Position numbers and translations under genes: made by a program. From contig JAHLKH010000124.1 in the NCBI GenBank assembly GCA_025526915.1, positions 18,489-82,488 of the forward strand: DNA of 64,000 bases. The letters run 5' to 3'. Positions 10,062 through 21,351 of the stretch are shown here, in pieces; within the stretch, counting starts at the first letter, position 1; each line of letters starts with the position of its first letter. The stretch is from Entophlyctis helioformis. Its lineage: Eukaryota > Chytridiomycota > Chytridiomycetes > Chytridiales > Chytriomycetaceae. Under the pieces are notes generated by a model that was not told the origin of the DNA, did not search any database, and saw only the letters and a program-made list of their open reading frames with translations.

Positions 10062-12250
10062 ATGCCGCACTTGCGCAGTCTCGCCCTTGTTGGGCTGACC
10101 GTCTCGCTGCTCGCCTCGTCGCTTGTCGCAGCCCAGTCGTGCGCCAACCCAAAGACCCACGCGGAATGGCGCGAGCTGACGGCTGCCCAGCAGCAGGCGT
10201 ACGTGGCTGCCGTCGCCTGCCTCAAGACGCGGCCGTCGCAGCTCGGCCAGACAAGCCGCTTCGACGACCTTGTGTGGATCCACTCGCAGGCCAACAACGT
10301 TGCGCACGAGACGGTGAGTAGCGGGCTGTCTGTGTGCATGCCAGTCTGTGTGCATGTCTGTCCTTCCACCTCCACGCCAGCACGCCAGCACGCCAGCATT
10401 CCAGCAGACCATCCAACGGCTGGGCCAGATCAGCAGCCATTGGGCGGAGCGGAGCACGACGCGTGCGCAGTTGAGCAGTGTCGTGCAGCAGCGTGACGAG
10501 GCTGTGAGAGTGAGAGTGGCTGTGAGTGGCTGTGGCTGAGAGTGGCTGTGCGAGCAGCAAGCGACAAGCGACTTGCATTGCGCACGCCATCAGTGACTCC
10601 ATTACGTCGCAATGCACGCCACCGACTGCCACCGACTGCCACTGACCGTGCACGCCTCACGCCTTCCACCCTCAACGACCCACGACCCACGCCCCGCGGC
10701 CAGGCTGCATTCCTGCCGTGGCACCGGCTGTACCTGTCGCTCTTTGACCGCACGCTGGAGACCGAATGCAACTACGCTGGCCCGTTCCCGTGAGTCGTGC
10801 CGCCGTGTCCACTGCTCGCTGGCTGCGTCTGCTGTGGCCCACGCCTGCAGGACACGCCACTGACCGCACGCGTCTGTCTGTGCTCCAACACAGGTACTGG
10901 GACTGGTCGTTTGACGCGCAGGCACCCGAGCGGTCCGAGGTCTGGAGTCGCAGCGCCTTTGGTGGAAACGGCCGCGGCTCACGCAACTGCGTCATGGACG
11001 GCCCCTTTGCCGCCACTCGCGCCAGTCGCGACTGTGTCCATCGCAGGTGGTCGACGGAGCCTGGCCAGTTCGACCTGCCCATGCTTGGCGCGTTCTATGC
11101 CCCAGAGACCATCAACTTCATGATGCGCTACGAGTCGTACGACCCGTTCCGTCGGTCGCTCGAGTCGCTGCCGCACAACAACGTACACATGGCGATCGGC
11201 GGCGACATGGGCAACGCGCGACTGTCTCCAAACGACCCGATCTTTATGCTGCACCACCGCAACATTGACCGCATCTGGTACCGCTGGCAGCGCCGCCATC
11301 CACAGCAGGCGAGCATGTACAGCGGCAATCTCCGGCGAGGCTCGTCCGACAACAATGCGAGAGCGACAGACACGTTGAACATGTTTGGATACCTGTCAAC
11401 TAACCCAACCGTTGCAGACGTGCTGAGCTCGACTGGCGGCGGCGCAGGCGGTCTCGTGTGTTTCCAGTACACCAACTCGATCCGTCCACGTGGCCGCGTG
11501 GTGAGTGCTGGCTGTGCTGGTGCTGTCTGTGCTGTCTGTGCTGTCTGTGCTGTCTGTGCTGGCTGTCTGTCTGGCTGTCTGCGTGTGGCACTGACCGAGA
11601 CTGGCTTGCTTCCTGTCTGTGCCTTGTGCACAGCTGACGGATGACCAGGCGCGTCAAGTGGTGTCAGGAGTTCGACGCGCCAGTGCCGCATACGCTGCTG
11701 CGCGGATGACACCAAAGACACCAACGACAACATCGACGACAGCGACACCAATGACGACAGTAACGACAGCAGCGACCGTGGCAGCAGCGGATCGCCATTC
11801 AATCCCAAGACGCCAGGCCCGCACGACCGCACGGACATGTACAACCTGCGCGTGTCCGAGCCGCTCTCTGACGACTTTCTCCGACGCTGGAACTACAGCG
11901 ACACGTCGATTGCGCAGATCCGCCTGGAAGAGCAGCAGATGCGGCTGTTTGTGGCCTTTGTCAACCAAGTCAGCGGCTACGTGTCCAAGACCTGTCTGGG
12001 CCGTGTGCACAGCGGGTTAGGCGAGAACGGTGGCGAGGCGTGGCAGGCCAAGACCGATGACGAGGAGCAGACGGAGCAGATGATCATGGACATGCTCGTC
12101 GAAGGGGCTCGCCAAGTGGCCGGCTTTGTGCGCGACACGTGGCCCGAGATTCGCGACGAGCTGGTCGATGGTCTTGCCAGCCTGGGCATCAACGTTGGTG
12201 GAATCAGCGTTGGTGGTGGAAGTGGTGGAATCGGTGGCCATCAGTCGTGA
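10062..12250 (+). CDS. Secreted tyrosinase, left copy (one frameshift)
   Basis: Four exons (10062-10313, 10704-10789, 10894-11500, 11634-12250). A signal peptide (LALVGLTVSLLASSLVAAQS) precedes the common central domain. Copper A histidines lie in DLVWIHSQANN and FLPWHRLYLSLF, and copper B histidines in LPHNNVHMAIGG and FMLHHRNIDRIW. The enzyme oxidises phenols to o-quinones, as in melanin or phenolic metabolism. The C-terminal exon (DMYNLRVSEPLSDDFLRRWN onward) ends Gly-rich and may be a removable tail. Near 11700 one A is missing relative to the right copy (gcagcgg became gcgcgg), which breaks the frame at an acidic Asp/Asn/Ser linker. The right copy (52076-54283) is open throughout. Start at 10062 is favoured because it begins the signal peptide. 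Confidence 0.9.
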
Positions 12251-12364
12251 GCAGGAGTTGCTTGCATGTGTCATCTCTGTGTGTCTGTTGTCTCTATTGT
12301 CTCTATTGTCTATCTGTGTGTCTTGAAGCCTGCCAATGAAGAATGGAGTTTCCCCGTCGGTGAC

Positions 12365-13989
12365 ATGATGCAAATCGCCCTCGTTGCACTGCTTGTGGGC
12401 CTCGCAGCAGCACAGTCACCGCTTGGACGCCCATGCAGCGAAACCCTCGACAAGTTTGCCTGTGACGGCAAGAACTTCCTCAGCTGCGACGCCTCCACAA
12501 GTACGTGTGTCTGCTCTGCCTGCTCTGTCTGCGCTGCTGTCTTGTCTGGCCGTTTGCCTCGGCCAAGTCCTGTGTCTGCCGAGCTGCTGTCGTGGGCTGT
12601 GCTGCTGTTGCTGTGCGGTGCAGTGCTCACCCGGGTGCACCGTGCGTCCATGGATGCATCGGCCATCTTTCCGAGCGGGGGCGTGGGGGGCCGTGGGGGA
12701 GTGGGGACGTAGTGGCCAGCCAACGGCAGCCGAGCCCGCCAGCAGCGCCAGCAGCGCCAGCGGTGTCGCCCTGCCCACCCGCTCTTGTCATTCAGTGACA
12801 GCCAGTGCCAGCCAAGACAAACGCCACTCGTTCAATGCGGCGTGCCGCTTGTGCCCGCATTGGATGCCAATGGTTGCGCATGGCTGCCAATGGCTGCCAA
12901 TCGCTGCGCATGGCTGCACATGGTTGTCCTGACAACCGAGTGGCAGCTGGCGGGCACGGCAGTCCCGAGGGTTGGATAGAGGGCTGGATGGATGCCGCAC
13001 ATGCGGCATGTGTGCATGCACTGCAAGACACTGCTGGCAGACCGGCCCATGGATCGCACTCGGTGCCACTCGTCTGTGTTTACCCTCGCCATGCTCCTCG
13101 TGGCTAACCGTTCTTTTGATGGCTGGTGTGTGGCTTGTCGGCATGTGCTGCATATGACAGGGACCTGGCAGCTGCAAAACATCTGCGCCTCCACATGTAC
13201 ATTGGATCCGACCTTTGGGAGCTTCTGTTTCCAAAACAGCCTACCTGGAGGTGCGAATGCCCCTGCACCTTCGCCCTCCCCATCTGCGCCAGCGCCTTCA
13301 TCCTCATCTATACCAGCCCCATCTACCACCACAACTCCAGGAGAGAATGCTGGCAAAACGGGCAACAACGGAACATCTGCAGGCGGCAACAACAACACTA
13401 ATTCAGGAAACAGCGACAACTCGGGCACTGGGGGTGGTTCTGGAGCGTCCTTGTCTACGGGCGCAGTCATTGGCATCAGCATTGGCGCCTGTGTTCTGGT
13501 GGCGCTGATTGTCGCCATCGTGGTGTTTTTGGCGTGCTTCCGCGGCGATCGCAGAAGCGACAAGAATGGCGACCGGTTCGCCTCCTCGTCGGGCATGGCT
13601 GCCGCAAACAGTGCAGAGACGTTGGCGGCTGGCCGGATGGACGCTCGTGGTGGTATCAATGGCAGTTTCATGGCGGCCGGCAAGTCGTCCACCTCGTCGG
13701 CGGCGCCGGATGTTGGCACGATTCTCGAGAGAAAGTTTGTCGTCACAACCGAGTACGAGCCTTCTGCGTCGGACGAGCTGCGTCTGCATGTTGGCGACGT
13801 GATTGTGCTGGACTTGCTCTTTAATGATGGATGGGCCAAGGTGCGTGTGTTCCTGCGTATGCGTTTGGCTGTATATCCACTGCCGCGGGCTGCTAACGCG
13901 TGCGCTCGTGTCTGGCATGGCAGGGCAAGAACGAAACGACGCGCCAGGAAGGCATTCTGCCGGTGGCATGCATTGCGCAGGTCGAATGA
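12365..13989 (+). CDS. Secreted/transmembrane surface protein with C-terminal SH3 domain
   Basis: Three exons (12365-12500, 13161-13840, 13924-13989). A signal peptide (MMQIALVALLVGLAAAQS) leads to a small cysteine-rich ectodomain (CSETLDKFACDGKNFLSC, then NICASTCTL and SFCFQ). A Ser/Thr/Pro/Asn-rich stalk follows, likely O-glycosylated, then one membrane helix (GISIGACVLVALIVAIVVFL) and a cytoplasmic basic stretch. The C-terminal SH3 domain reads FVVTTEYEPSASDELRLHVG, NDGWAKG and GILPVACI. This architecture is known in early-diverging fungi and suggests a wall or surface sensor coupled to cytoplasmic proline-rich partners. Intron 1 is 660 bp, unusually long here, and could hide a further exon. 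It is the first gene inside the spacer. Confidence 0.85.
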
Positions 13990-14249
13990 GGCCGTCTGTC
14001 GCATCCAGGACTTGCATCCCCTCTTGGCCGGCGGTGTCCGCCCGTGTCCGCCCGTGTCTGCCCGTGTCCGCCCGTGTCCATCTGTGCACCATCCAATACA
14101 GCAAGAATATTTGTGTGTCTCATTCAACGCCGCCCGATGTTGCCGATGCAGCGTCACTGCTATACATTCAGTGTCATGCACGAAGAGTCTGTTGAGACGG
14201 CCGATAGCGGATGAGATGCGAGATCTGGCGGTTCCGCCAGCTTTTCGCC

Positions 14250-14885
14250 ATGCTCGCCATCGCCCGCGCTCTCCCTCGATCGCTCCAACGCTCGCTCTCG
14301 CTCCGCAACATGTCGTCGCCTGCTGCTGGTCTTCGCATCGTGTCCACCGACAAGGCCCCCGCGGCCATCGGCCCCTACTCGCAGGCCGTTGTCGCCAACG
14401 GCTTCGTCTACACCGCCGGCCAGATTCCGTTCATCCCCGAGACCATGGCCATCCTCGACGGCGACATCCAGCAGCAGACGAGGCAGGTGCTGACCAACCT
14501 CAAGGCCGTGCTCGAGGCCTCGGGCTCGTCCTTTGACCGCATCATCAAGACGACCGTCTTCCTGAAGGTACGCCGGGCCTGCTGCATGCCTGCCGCATGT
14601 CTGCTGCATGTCTGCCTCCCTCCCCGTCTGCACACTGACGGCCGACCCACTGACACTGGCTGACACTGGCACCGGCTGCTCACGGGGTGCCCGTCGTGTG
14701 TCCATGTGACGCTCGTTGGATCTGGCACACAGGACATGGGCGACTTTGCCAAGATGAACGAGACGTACGCCGAGATGATGGGCTCGGCCCGCCCCGCCCG
14801 CTCGGCCGTCGAGGTCGCCCGTCTGCCCCGCGACGTCAAGGTCGAGATCGAATGTGTGGCGCTTGTCGACCCCAGCAAGCTCTGA
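14250..14885 (+). CDS. MMF1: RidA/YjgF/Mmf1 family 2-iminobutanoate/2-iminopropanoate deaminase
   Basis: Two exons (14250-14567, 14733-14885). The N-terminus ([20 protein letters not shown]) is an arginine-rich amphipathic mitochondrial presequence, and the RidA core follows. Family signatures visible are [44 protein letters not shown], the catalytic-arginine motif [13 protein letters not shown] and the C-terminal [10 protein letters not shown]. The enzyme hydrolyses reactive enamine/imine intermediates released by PLP enzymes such as threonine dehydratase; yeast Mmf1 works in mitochondria. A second in-frame ATG (MSSPAAG) 23 residues later could give a cytosolic form like yeast Hmf1. Confidence 0.95.
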
Positions 14886-14960
14886 TGGCTTCGTCCAATC
14901 CCGCTCACAATGCCGCTCACAATGCCGCCCAATAAACCATTCCATCATGCGCATATCCCT

Positions 14961-16630
14961 TCATTGGAAGATGAGAGTCTTCCCCTGCTTGATGGCTTCT
15001 TGCTGGTGCTGCACATCTGTAAGCACCTCGCGCACACGACAGGAGATGGGATGTTGCTCGCCGTGGCTCTTGCACAGACGCGATAGAGCATCCTTGCCAA
15101 GGGCTTCGACCTTGCTCAGATCGGCTGTCTCGATCCATTGCGTCGCATAGAAAATGTCTGTGCAGACGGTCGATACCATGGGCCATGCAATTTCGCTGCT
15201 GCCATTGCTGCCGGATACGGTCTGCTGGCCGAGAATGTCTTTGTACGATGCTAGCTGCTCTTGACCCACAGCTGCAATCTGCTTGTAATCGAGCTGGCCA
15301 ATGAGTATCTCAATGAGCACGCTTCGCAGCTGGATCACGAGCGAATGCGACCGTACTGTCAGCCCAGCCAGCGCATTGAGCGCCTTTGTCGTATCAGTGT
15401 ATGCGACCTGGGGATCGCTGTGCTGATTCTTGGCTGCATGGTCGTACAGCGCGTGAACTTTGGCGACCTTGACAAGCACCTCATCGCGCGCAGCCACATC
15501 ACAGCTGCCGCACAGAGAGCACGGCTCGTGCTTGGATTCCTCGGTCCACCGTCCATTGCATCTCTTGCCCTTGGAATCGTTTGCGTTGGTGCACTGCAGC
15601 ACGTCGCGCACATCGTCGACCGGCCATCCAACCGTCATGGTCGGTCCCGGCTTGTCATTCGAACACAGGCGGCATCGACAGTCAAACAGGAACCGCGTCT
15701 TGAGCTCTTGCTGTCGCTTGCGCCGAGCCTGGAACATGTCAATGTACGACACAAACAGCTGCCCACCGACAGTGCGATTGTCAGTCTTGCGTACGATATG
15801 GAGCGCATCCAATCGCCAAGCGGTCTCCAACAACCAACCTCTTCACCCGCCGCGATCGGCTCCATGGCAACCAGCCGCGCAACGCCGCCGAGTCCAAACA
15901 CAATAGAGGCGTTTGGTGCACACGAGTGGTTGATGGTCGGCAGCAGCTCAAACAGTCCGACGGCGCGCTCCATCTTCATGGCGTTCATCGCCATCTTGCA
16001 TGTCATTTCGAGCATCTTGTCGGCATTCGACAGCAGAAGCGCATCGTTCGCCAGAAGCGATCGCACCATCACCAGACAGTTCCCCATAGCCTGGAGCGCT
16101 GCTTGCCCGTGCAGGCTTTTGTTGGACACCATGGGGCCCATCACTCGGTCAAACTGCATTGCCGACTGTCAGTCATCGTGCTCAACATCGCCATGGTGTG
16201 GGCATGAACGAACCTCGGCGGGGTCTTGCGATCGCTTGAGCAGCAGCCTGCACATCAGCCGCACGTCTGTTGGCGGCACGACGGGACTGGCACCGCTCTT
16301 GCTGCGCGCGCCAGCCATGCTCGTACGCAGACGCTTCAGCGACGCACACTCCCCCTTGTGGATGGCCCAGTCGGCCCGCTGGCAGGTGGGCGAGCAGTAG
16401 CGCAGCGTCTGGCACGCCGAGCAGCGCAGCAGCGGTTGGTCGCCATCAGCGGGCTCGAAACAGGCACTGCACGCCCGGTCCAGACTGTCTTCGTCGACGA
16501 CGGCCACGTACGGCGCTTCGTTGACGAGCAGAGCGCCATGCGCAAGCGGCTTGAGAGCAACAAGGCACCGGCCGGACCCTTCCCTGGTCTCGACGTGGAC
16601 GTTGTTTACAGTGGTGATCTTGCCCAGCAT
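14961..16630 (-). CDS. SMYD-type SET and MYND domain lysine methyltransferase
   Basis: Three exons (16630-16214, 16153-15839, 15758-14961) with clean phase-0 junctions encode about 509 residues, close to SMYD3 length. A split SET domain encloses a MYND zinc finger (CSACFEPADG, LRCSACQTLRYCSPTCQ, WAIHKGEC). The SET core shows LLPTINHSCAPNA, the S-adenosylmethionine/lysine-channel motif, then GEELFVSYIDMFQARRKRQQ. The cysteine-rich post-SET motif FDCRCRLC is present. The C-terminal half is helical TPR-like, as in SMYD proteins. Expected activity is SAM-dependent lysine methylation of histones or cytoplasmic proteins. The gene is head-to-head with the HAD hydrolase, only 11 bp between start codons, so promoter elements must overlap transcription units. 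Confidence 0.93.
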
Positions 16631-16641
16631 TTGTCAGCGGG

Positions 16642-17562
16642 ATGACAAGGTCGATGGTGCGGCTGGTGGCGTTTGACTGCTACAACACGCTGTTCAGGGT
16701 GCGGCTCAGTCCCGGCGTGCTGTATGCACGAGAGCTGCAGCGGTGGGGACTCGTTGTGCAGGAAGCCCGGGCAGCGGCGGCGTTCCGGTCCGTGTACAAG
16801 CGGCTGGCGGCCGCGCATCCAAACTTTGGCGCTGGGCATATGACTGCCAAGTCGTGGTGGCATCATGTCGTTCAAGACACGCTGATCGAGGCCGGCGTGC
16901 CTGCTGATGGTAAGCTTGAGCCGGCCTGCAGGCACACACGCACACACGCACACTCACGCACACTCGCACGATCGCATGCTTGCAACCATCGCTGACACGC
17001 CTGCGATCGCAGCCCTGTCGCCGGTATTCGACAAGGTGTTTGCCAACCTCTACTTTGGATTCACACAGGCCGACTCGTTTGTCAAGTACCCAGAAGTCGA
17101 CTCGGTGCTGTCGTTCGTGCGATCGCGGCCCAATGTCAAGCTGGGCGTCATCACAAACTCGGATGCCCGCACCAACGCCGTGCTTGAGTCTCTGAGCATC
17201 CGCTCGTTCTTTGACTTTGTCATGTGAGCCCGCTGTCTCCCGTCTCTGCCTCCATGGCTTGGTTGGGTAACACAGGGTTGTGCTGACCACCGTTGGGAAT
17301 GGCCAGATGCTCGCACGATCACGGCCATATGAAGCCGCATCCGTCCATCTTCTCCAAGGCACTCGAGCTGGCTGGATTGACGGATCCGTCGCAGGCCCTG
17401 TACGTTGGCGATGACATCACCAACGACTATTTTGGCGCAACGGCACAAGGGTGGCAGGCACTGCTGCTTGTACGCGATGAGACCACGCTCCCGCCCGCCT
17501 TCGAGCCGCATGCATCTGATGTGATTCATTCGCTCGACGAGCTGCGGAACCTCTTCCCATGA
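16642..17562 (+). CDS. HAD-superfamily hydrolase, HDHD3-like
   Basis: Three exons (16642-16909, 17013-17223, 17307-17562), about 244 residues, the usual size. Motif I is VAFDCYNTLF; the second acidic position is Tyr, as in haloacid-dehalogenase-type members rather than classical phosphatases. Motif II is GVITNSDAR, the motif III lysine is in HMKPHPSIF, and motif IV is YVGDDITNDYFGA. A four-helix cap lies between motifs I and II. The substrate is unknown; the closest match by pattern is animal HDHD3. A second ATG at 16654 is possible. It is convergent with the nucleotidase gene, with an 11-bp tandem repeat between the stops. Confidence 0.9.
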
Positions 17563-17632
17563 CACAATGCAGCTGTGTTGCACAAATACTCTTACTCGTA
17601 AACGAGATCGTCGGCTGTGTGAACAGGCCGTT

Positions 17633-17714
17633 GCATGGCAGTCGCATGGCAGTCGCATGGCAGTCGCATGGCAGTCGCATGGCAGTTGCATGGCAGTTGC
17701 ATGGCAGTTGCATG
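17633..17714. repeat. 11-bp tandem repeat between convergent genes
   Basis: Roughly seven and a half copies of GCATGGCAGTC/T in a row. It lies in the 155-bp gap between the HAD hydrolase stop and the nucleotidase stop, so it would be in the 3' UTR of one or both transcripts. Confidence 0.9.
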
Positions 17715-17717
17715 GTT

Positions 17718-18950
17718 TCACACGAGGCTGGACACCAGCATCAGAGGGAACTCGAGCGGTGAGTCCTTGAGAATGACGATATCGAATGCCTGCGCGTACT
17801 GGTCAATCAAGGTCTCCTCGTCGTGGTTGAGAAGGCCGATGGTGAGCTTGACATCACAGTCGATGTTGTCGGCCATGCGCAGATCGCCCAGCGAATCGCC
17901 CATGACAATCTGCCACGCACGTGCAGCACCCATGTTAGATCCTGCAGACACAAACAGACGGATCAGGCACGAGGCAACATACCACGTTGCGGCGGTTATC
18001 AATACGCGTGTGGTGGGCGGTGTGCGCAACAGTGGCTTCGCTCTTGTTGAACGTATGGATGAGCGGATCTTCAAATCCAACCACCACGCCATCCTCGAAG
18101 CGCATCTTGTTGGAGACGATATCCAGATTGTCGTGCATCAGGTTGGCGCTCGAGATGATCTCCTGCAGCACGTCTGTCCCAGCCACACGCGCCAGACACT
18201 CAGCCGATGCACGCAGCACAGAGAGTCGACAGCCATCTTACCAGCGAGTCCAGCAGAAAAGACGAGCACGGGCACGTCGCGCTCGGCCGTCACGGCCAGA
18301 AACTCTTGCAGCTTGGGCCGGAACGAGACAGGCGACTCGCGCACCATGGCCGCAATGTCGTCGCGAGTCAGACCCAGACTCGCGATGATCTTGTGCGCCG
18401 TGCCCCACCAATCCTCCATGGCGGCCACCTTTTCAGGGAACGGGATCGTCGACGAGACTTCGATGGGGTAGTACTTTTTGTACAGGTCGGTGAGCGCTTG
18501 GCGAGCCTGCCAGATCAAGCGAGCGAGCAGGCAATTGAAAGCAGTGCACGCATCATGGAGGAGATCAGTCGATGTGGCGGGGCGTGGGACAGATGGATGG
18601 CAAGTGAAAGGCACATGGCTGCTTGCCTCGGCTGTCAGTTTCGTCGACTGCTCAAGGATGCCGTGCGTGCTCACGCTGCGCTTGCCGTCCACCCAGTACC
18701 TGGTGAGCGTCATGTCAAAATCTGCGAGCCCATGCCAGCCCATGCCAGCCACGTCGTCAGTCGCTGTGCGGCGTTGCTTCTGTGGCATGCACCAGCACCC
18801 ACCGGTGACAATGTGAAGCGACTTGGCTCCAGCCTCGTCGATGGCTGCCAGCTTGGCAGCGACAGCATCCGGGTTGTGGATGTAGATGTTGTTGGACGGC
18901 TCCTTGGCCCATGCCAGGATCACTTCGACTTTGGGCGGAACGAGAAGCAT
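17718..18950 (-). CDS. Pyrimidine 5'-nucleotidase (UMPH-1/NT5C3 family)
   Basis: Five exons, about 18950-18803, 18721-18627, 18506-18242, 18173 to near 17977, and near 17944 to 17718. HAD motif I is DFDMTLTRYWVDGKR, formed across the first junction. Motif II is PVLVFSAGL and motifs III/IV are IVMGDSLGDLRMAD. Other conserved segments are YYPIEV, ISSANLMHDNLDIVSNKM and GFEDPLIHTFNKSEA. The family dephosphorylates pyrimidine monophosphates (UMP, CMP) in the cytosol. Intron 2 is GC-AG (GAG/GCAAGC). The exon 4/5 junction does not restore frame with the obvious sites (GTATGT donor, TCTGCAG acceptor), so a one-base sequence error or another site is likely. Confidence 0.9.
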
Positions 18951-19078
18951 GATGATTCGGATCTCGCGGCCAAGAAGAAGGACGGTGGCTGACGCATCAC
19001 AAGGAGCTCGCATCGGGCATGTATTGTGTATCAGAGACAAGTGCAGGTGAGGCAGTCTGCTCTGACGACTCAACAACG

Positions 19079-19876
19079 CTACTGGGTTGGTGCACGTCGC
19101 TTCGACACCGAGACTCTTGGACCATCTTCGTCGTCCGCCAAACGTTTCAAGCTCGAGCTAGATCCCTGTCTGCTGTGCCGAGCATCTTCGTCCATGGCAA
19201 CGGCGATGACCTGGCCGTTGACGGGCGGCAGAGTTGCTGCAGCGTCGTCCAGCAGGAGCCGCACATGAGCTCTGATCGTGTCCATGTCAATGGGAACTGC
19301 AGACCATCCGCTAGTCTCGAATGCCACACCCATCAGCAAGTCCATCGTCCTGCCATCCATCAACCTGGATCTTGGCCAGGGAAGTGGAGCGCGGCGATAT
19401 CCAGCGTGCTGCGAGCAATGGCGGCTGCAAGTTGCGACATGCTGTTTGGAGAAACAAGGCCGCAAGGTGCAAGCCCTGCCGCATACGCCGCAGGCACAGA
19501 TGCGGCATATGCAGTCTCTGCGGTTCCAGCATTGCTGCTGGTACGCCAATCAACCGACATTGCCAAGACGGGTTGAAGAACTGCCGAAAACGACGCCGTG
19601 CTGCTTGCCTCGTGCTTGACAGCATCAAGATGAGCATAGCAAGAGCGCAGCGATCGCACGGTGCAGCCGAGACTGGCACGACGGGTTGTTTGTGTTTCTG
19701 TTGCTGTCCATTTGGGCTGCATTACAGGCGTGGGCTGGCGCCACAGACGCACATCGCCCGCGGCTGATTGCTTCGTCTGGACGCGACTCGATGCGTGCAA
19801 GCACCCGCTCGACCAGCGCTTGAACAGCCTTCATGCTTGCTGTTCGTATCAAGTGTGCATCCTCGGCATTGTCCAA
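19079..19876 (-). CDS. Hypothetical protein, exon structure uncertain
   Basis: The first exon starts MDNAEDAHLIRTASMKAVQA, a helix-like coding segment, and reaches a donor near 19764. The last exon carries GVAFETSGWSAVPIDMDTIR and ends with a basic, Ser-rich tail containing KRLADDEDG and SKRRAP, resembling a nuclear localisation signal. The middle (SFSAVLQPVLAMSVDW, SMSQLAAAIARSTLDIAALH) is coding-like, but its frame cannot be joined cleanly to either end with visible sites. No family recognised; a small nuclear protein is possible. It is transcribed in the same direction as the nucleotidase gene, upstream of it. Confidence 0.4.
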
Positions 19877-19956
19877 AACAGAGTGGATTCATTCAATGAT
19901 GATCGCTGGTATGAGTGTAAAACAAAACTGAGCGGCGGGTTAAACAAGGTTGAGTG

Positions 19957-19961
19957 TGAGA

Positions 19962-19996
<35 letters not shown>

Positions 19997-20011
19997 TGTG
20001 TGTGTGTGTGG
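19957..20011. repeat. Compound (GA)n(GT)n microsatellite
   Basis: About 38 bases of GA dinucleotides followed by about 17 bases of GT dinucleotides, in the short gap between two reverse-strand genes. Confidence 0.95.
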
Positions 20012-20047
20012 GAGAGAGGCCTCGCGCGCACGGTGACTGATAGCAGA

Positions 20048-21299
20048 TCACCGGCGGATCTTGCGGGCAGGAGCATCTGCAGTTGGTTCATTGAAATGTG
20101 ATTGTGTGTGGTCAGCAAACGGCCCAAACAACCAGCCAACCAACCAGGCAACCATAAACTTACATCGTCGGGTCATGATGATGTCCATGACCTCATCTTG
20201 AGGATCTTCCTCAAGACGATTCATGGCGTTACGATCGACATTAGTCGTGCGGCCTTGAGCGGCCGGCGTCCGCTGTCTTCGTCGTTGTCGTCGTTGTCGT
20301 CGTTGTCCCTCACGACGGCGCTTGGCGGCCGGACGAGCCGACTGCATGGCTGTGGATCAAGGCAAGCGAGAGCAAGCCGTGTGGGTCAGCTCACAAACCG
20401 CCGCATCGCGCCATTCGAAACCTCTTCCCAAGCACAGCAAAACAGCCACAATCCCACAGGCAGGCAGGCAGACGGTCGGGCAGAGAGGCAGACAGACCAG
20501 CAAACAAACACAGCCGCAGGCAGCATGCGCAAGGCAGACGGCACTCACCGTCATGGCAGCGGCTCTTGACCATGCTGCGGCCCTCGCCGTAGCCGTTGTC
20601 GTTGCGGCCGACGATGGCGATTGGCTTGGCGGGTTTGGAAGAAGCAGGCTGAGCACAGCACCAAAGACAGCCGCAGCAAGCAGCCGGCCGGTCAGCGCTG
20701 CAGCTCACAGACAAGGCAATCGGCGCAAGGGGCAAGCGACCCACCTGGTGTGCGATGCTCTCTGAGAGGCATGCATTGTGCTTGGTGGTCGGCGGGGCCA
20801 TGCCGTCGCATCGGCCGTGCTCGAAAGCGTCAACGGCGTTGCATCGGAGGCGGTTGGAAACAGCTGCTGTGTCATTGAAGGATTGCGATGCGTTGCAGAG
20901 GTGAGTGTCTGGCCAGCCAGGTGGTGTGCCAGCGATGCCGGCGGTCGTATGTGGGGGCGTGCTGTCCATCACAGCCGCCTGCCGCTGCTGTCGTTGCTGG
21001 CACCGCCGCATCAACCGATCCACTCGCTGGCTCACATTGGCTTGGACAGGCTTGCTGGATCGGCTCGGCTCGGCTCGGCTCGGAGACAACAACGGCAGCC
21101 AAAGGACCACCAAGTCAAGCCAGCCACGCCAATCCAAGCCGAGCAGCAAGGGGCAGCGCAACAGCCAGAGACCACAAGAGCGAGCGAAAGCAGCGGGGAG
21201 TGGCAGGCAGGCAGGCAAGCATGCCGCACAGTGACGGACGCGGCGTGCCAACCAAGCCTCGCACCGCACCGCGTCGCGTCAAGGGCAACACACGCCACA

Positions 21300-21351
<52 letters not shown>

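Larger units (their letters stand above)
1..12341. repeat. Left arm of a >12 kb inverted repeat
   Basis: This segment recurs in reverse complement at 51985-64000. Identity begins abruptly at 12341, just after a short shared motif (tgccaatgaag), about 90 bp past the tyrosinase stop and 24 bp before the SH3 gene start. Base 64000 matches about base 180 here, so the repeat continues beyond the window. The order and orientation of tRNA-Arg, secreted repeat protein, GPI-PLD-like, WrbA-like and tyrosinase genes are fully mirrored. Arms differ by sparse substitutions, microsatellite lengths and indels, with clearly diverged sequence around 2170-2410. I see no transposase, terminal repeat or target-site duplication at the inner boundary. 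Confidence 0.95.

Noticed and set aside
12341..12365. Transposon ends at the inverted-repeat boundary
   Set aside because: No short terminal inverted repeat or target-site duplication could be seen comparing 12341 and 51985.
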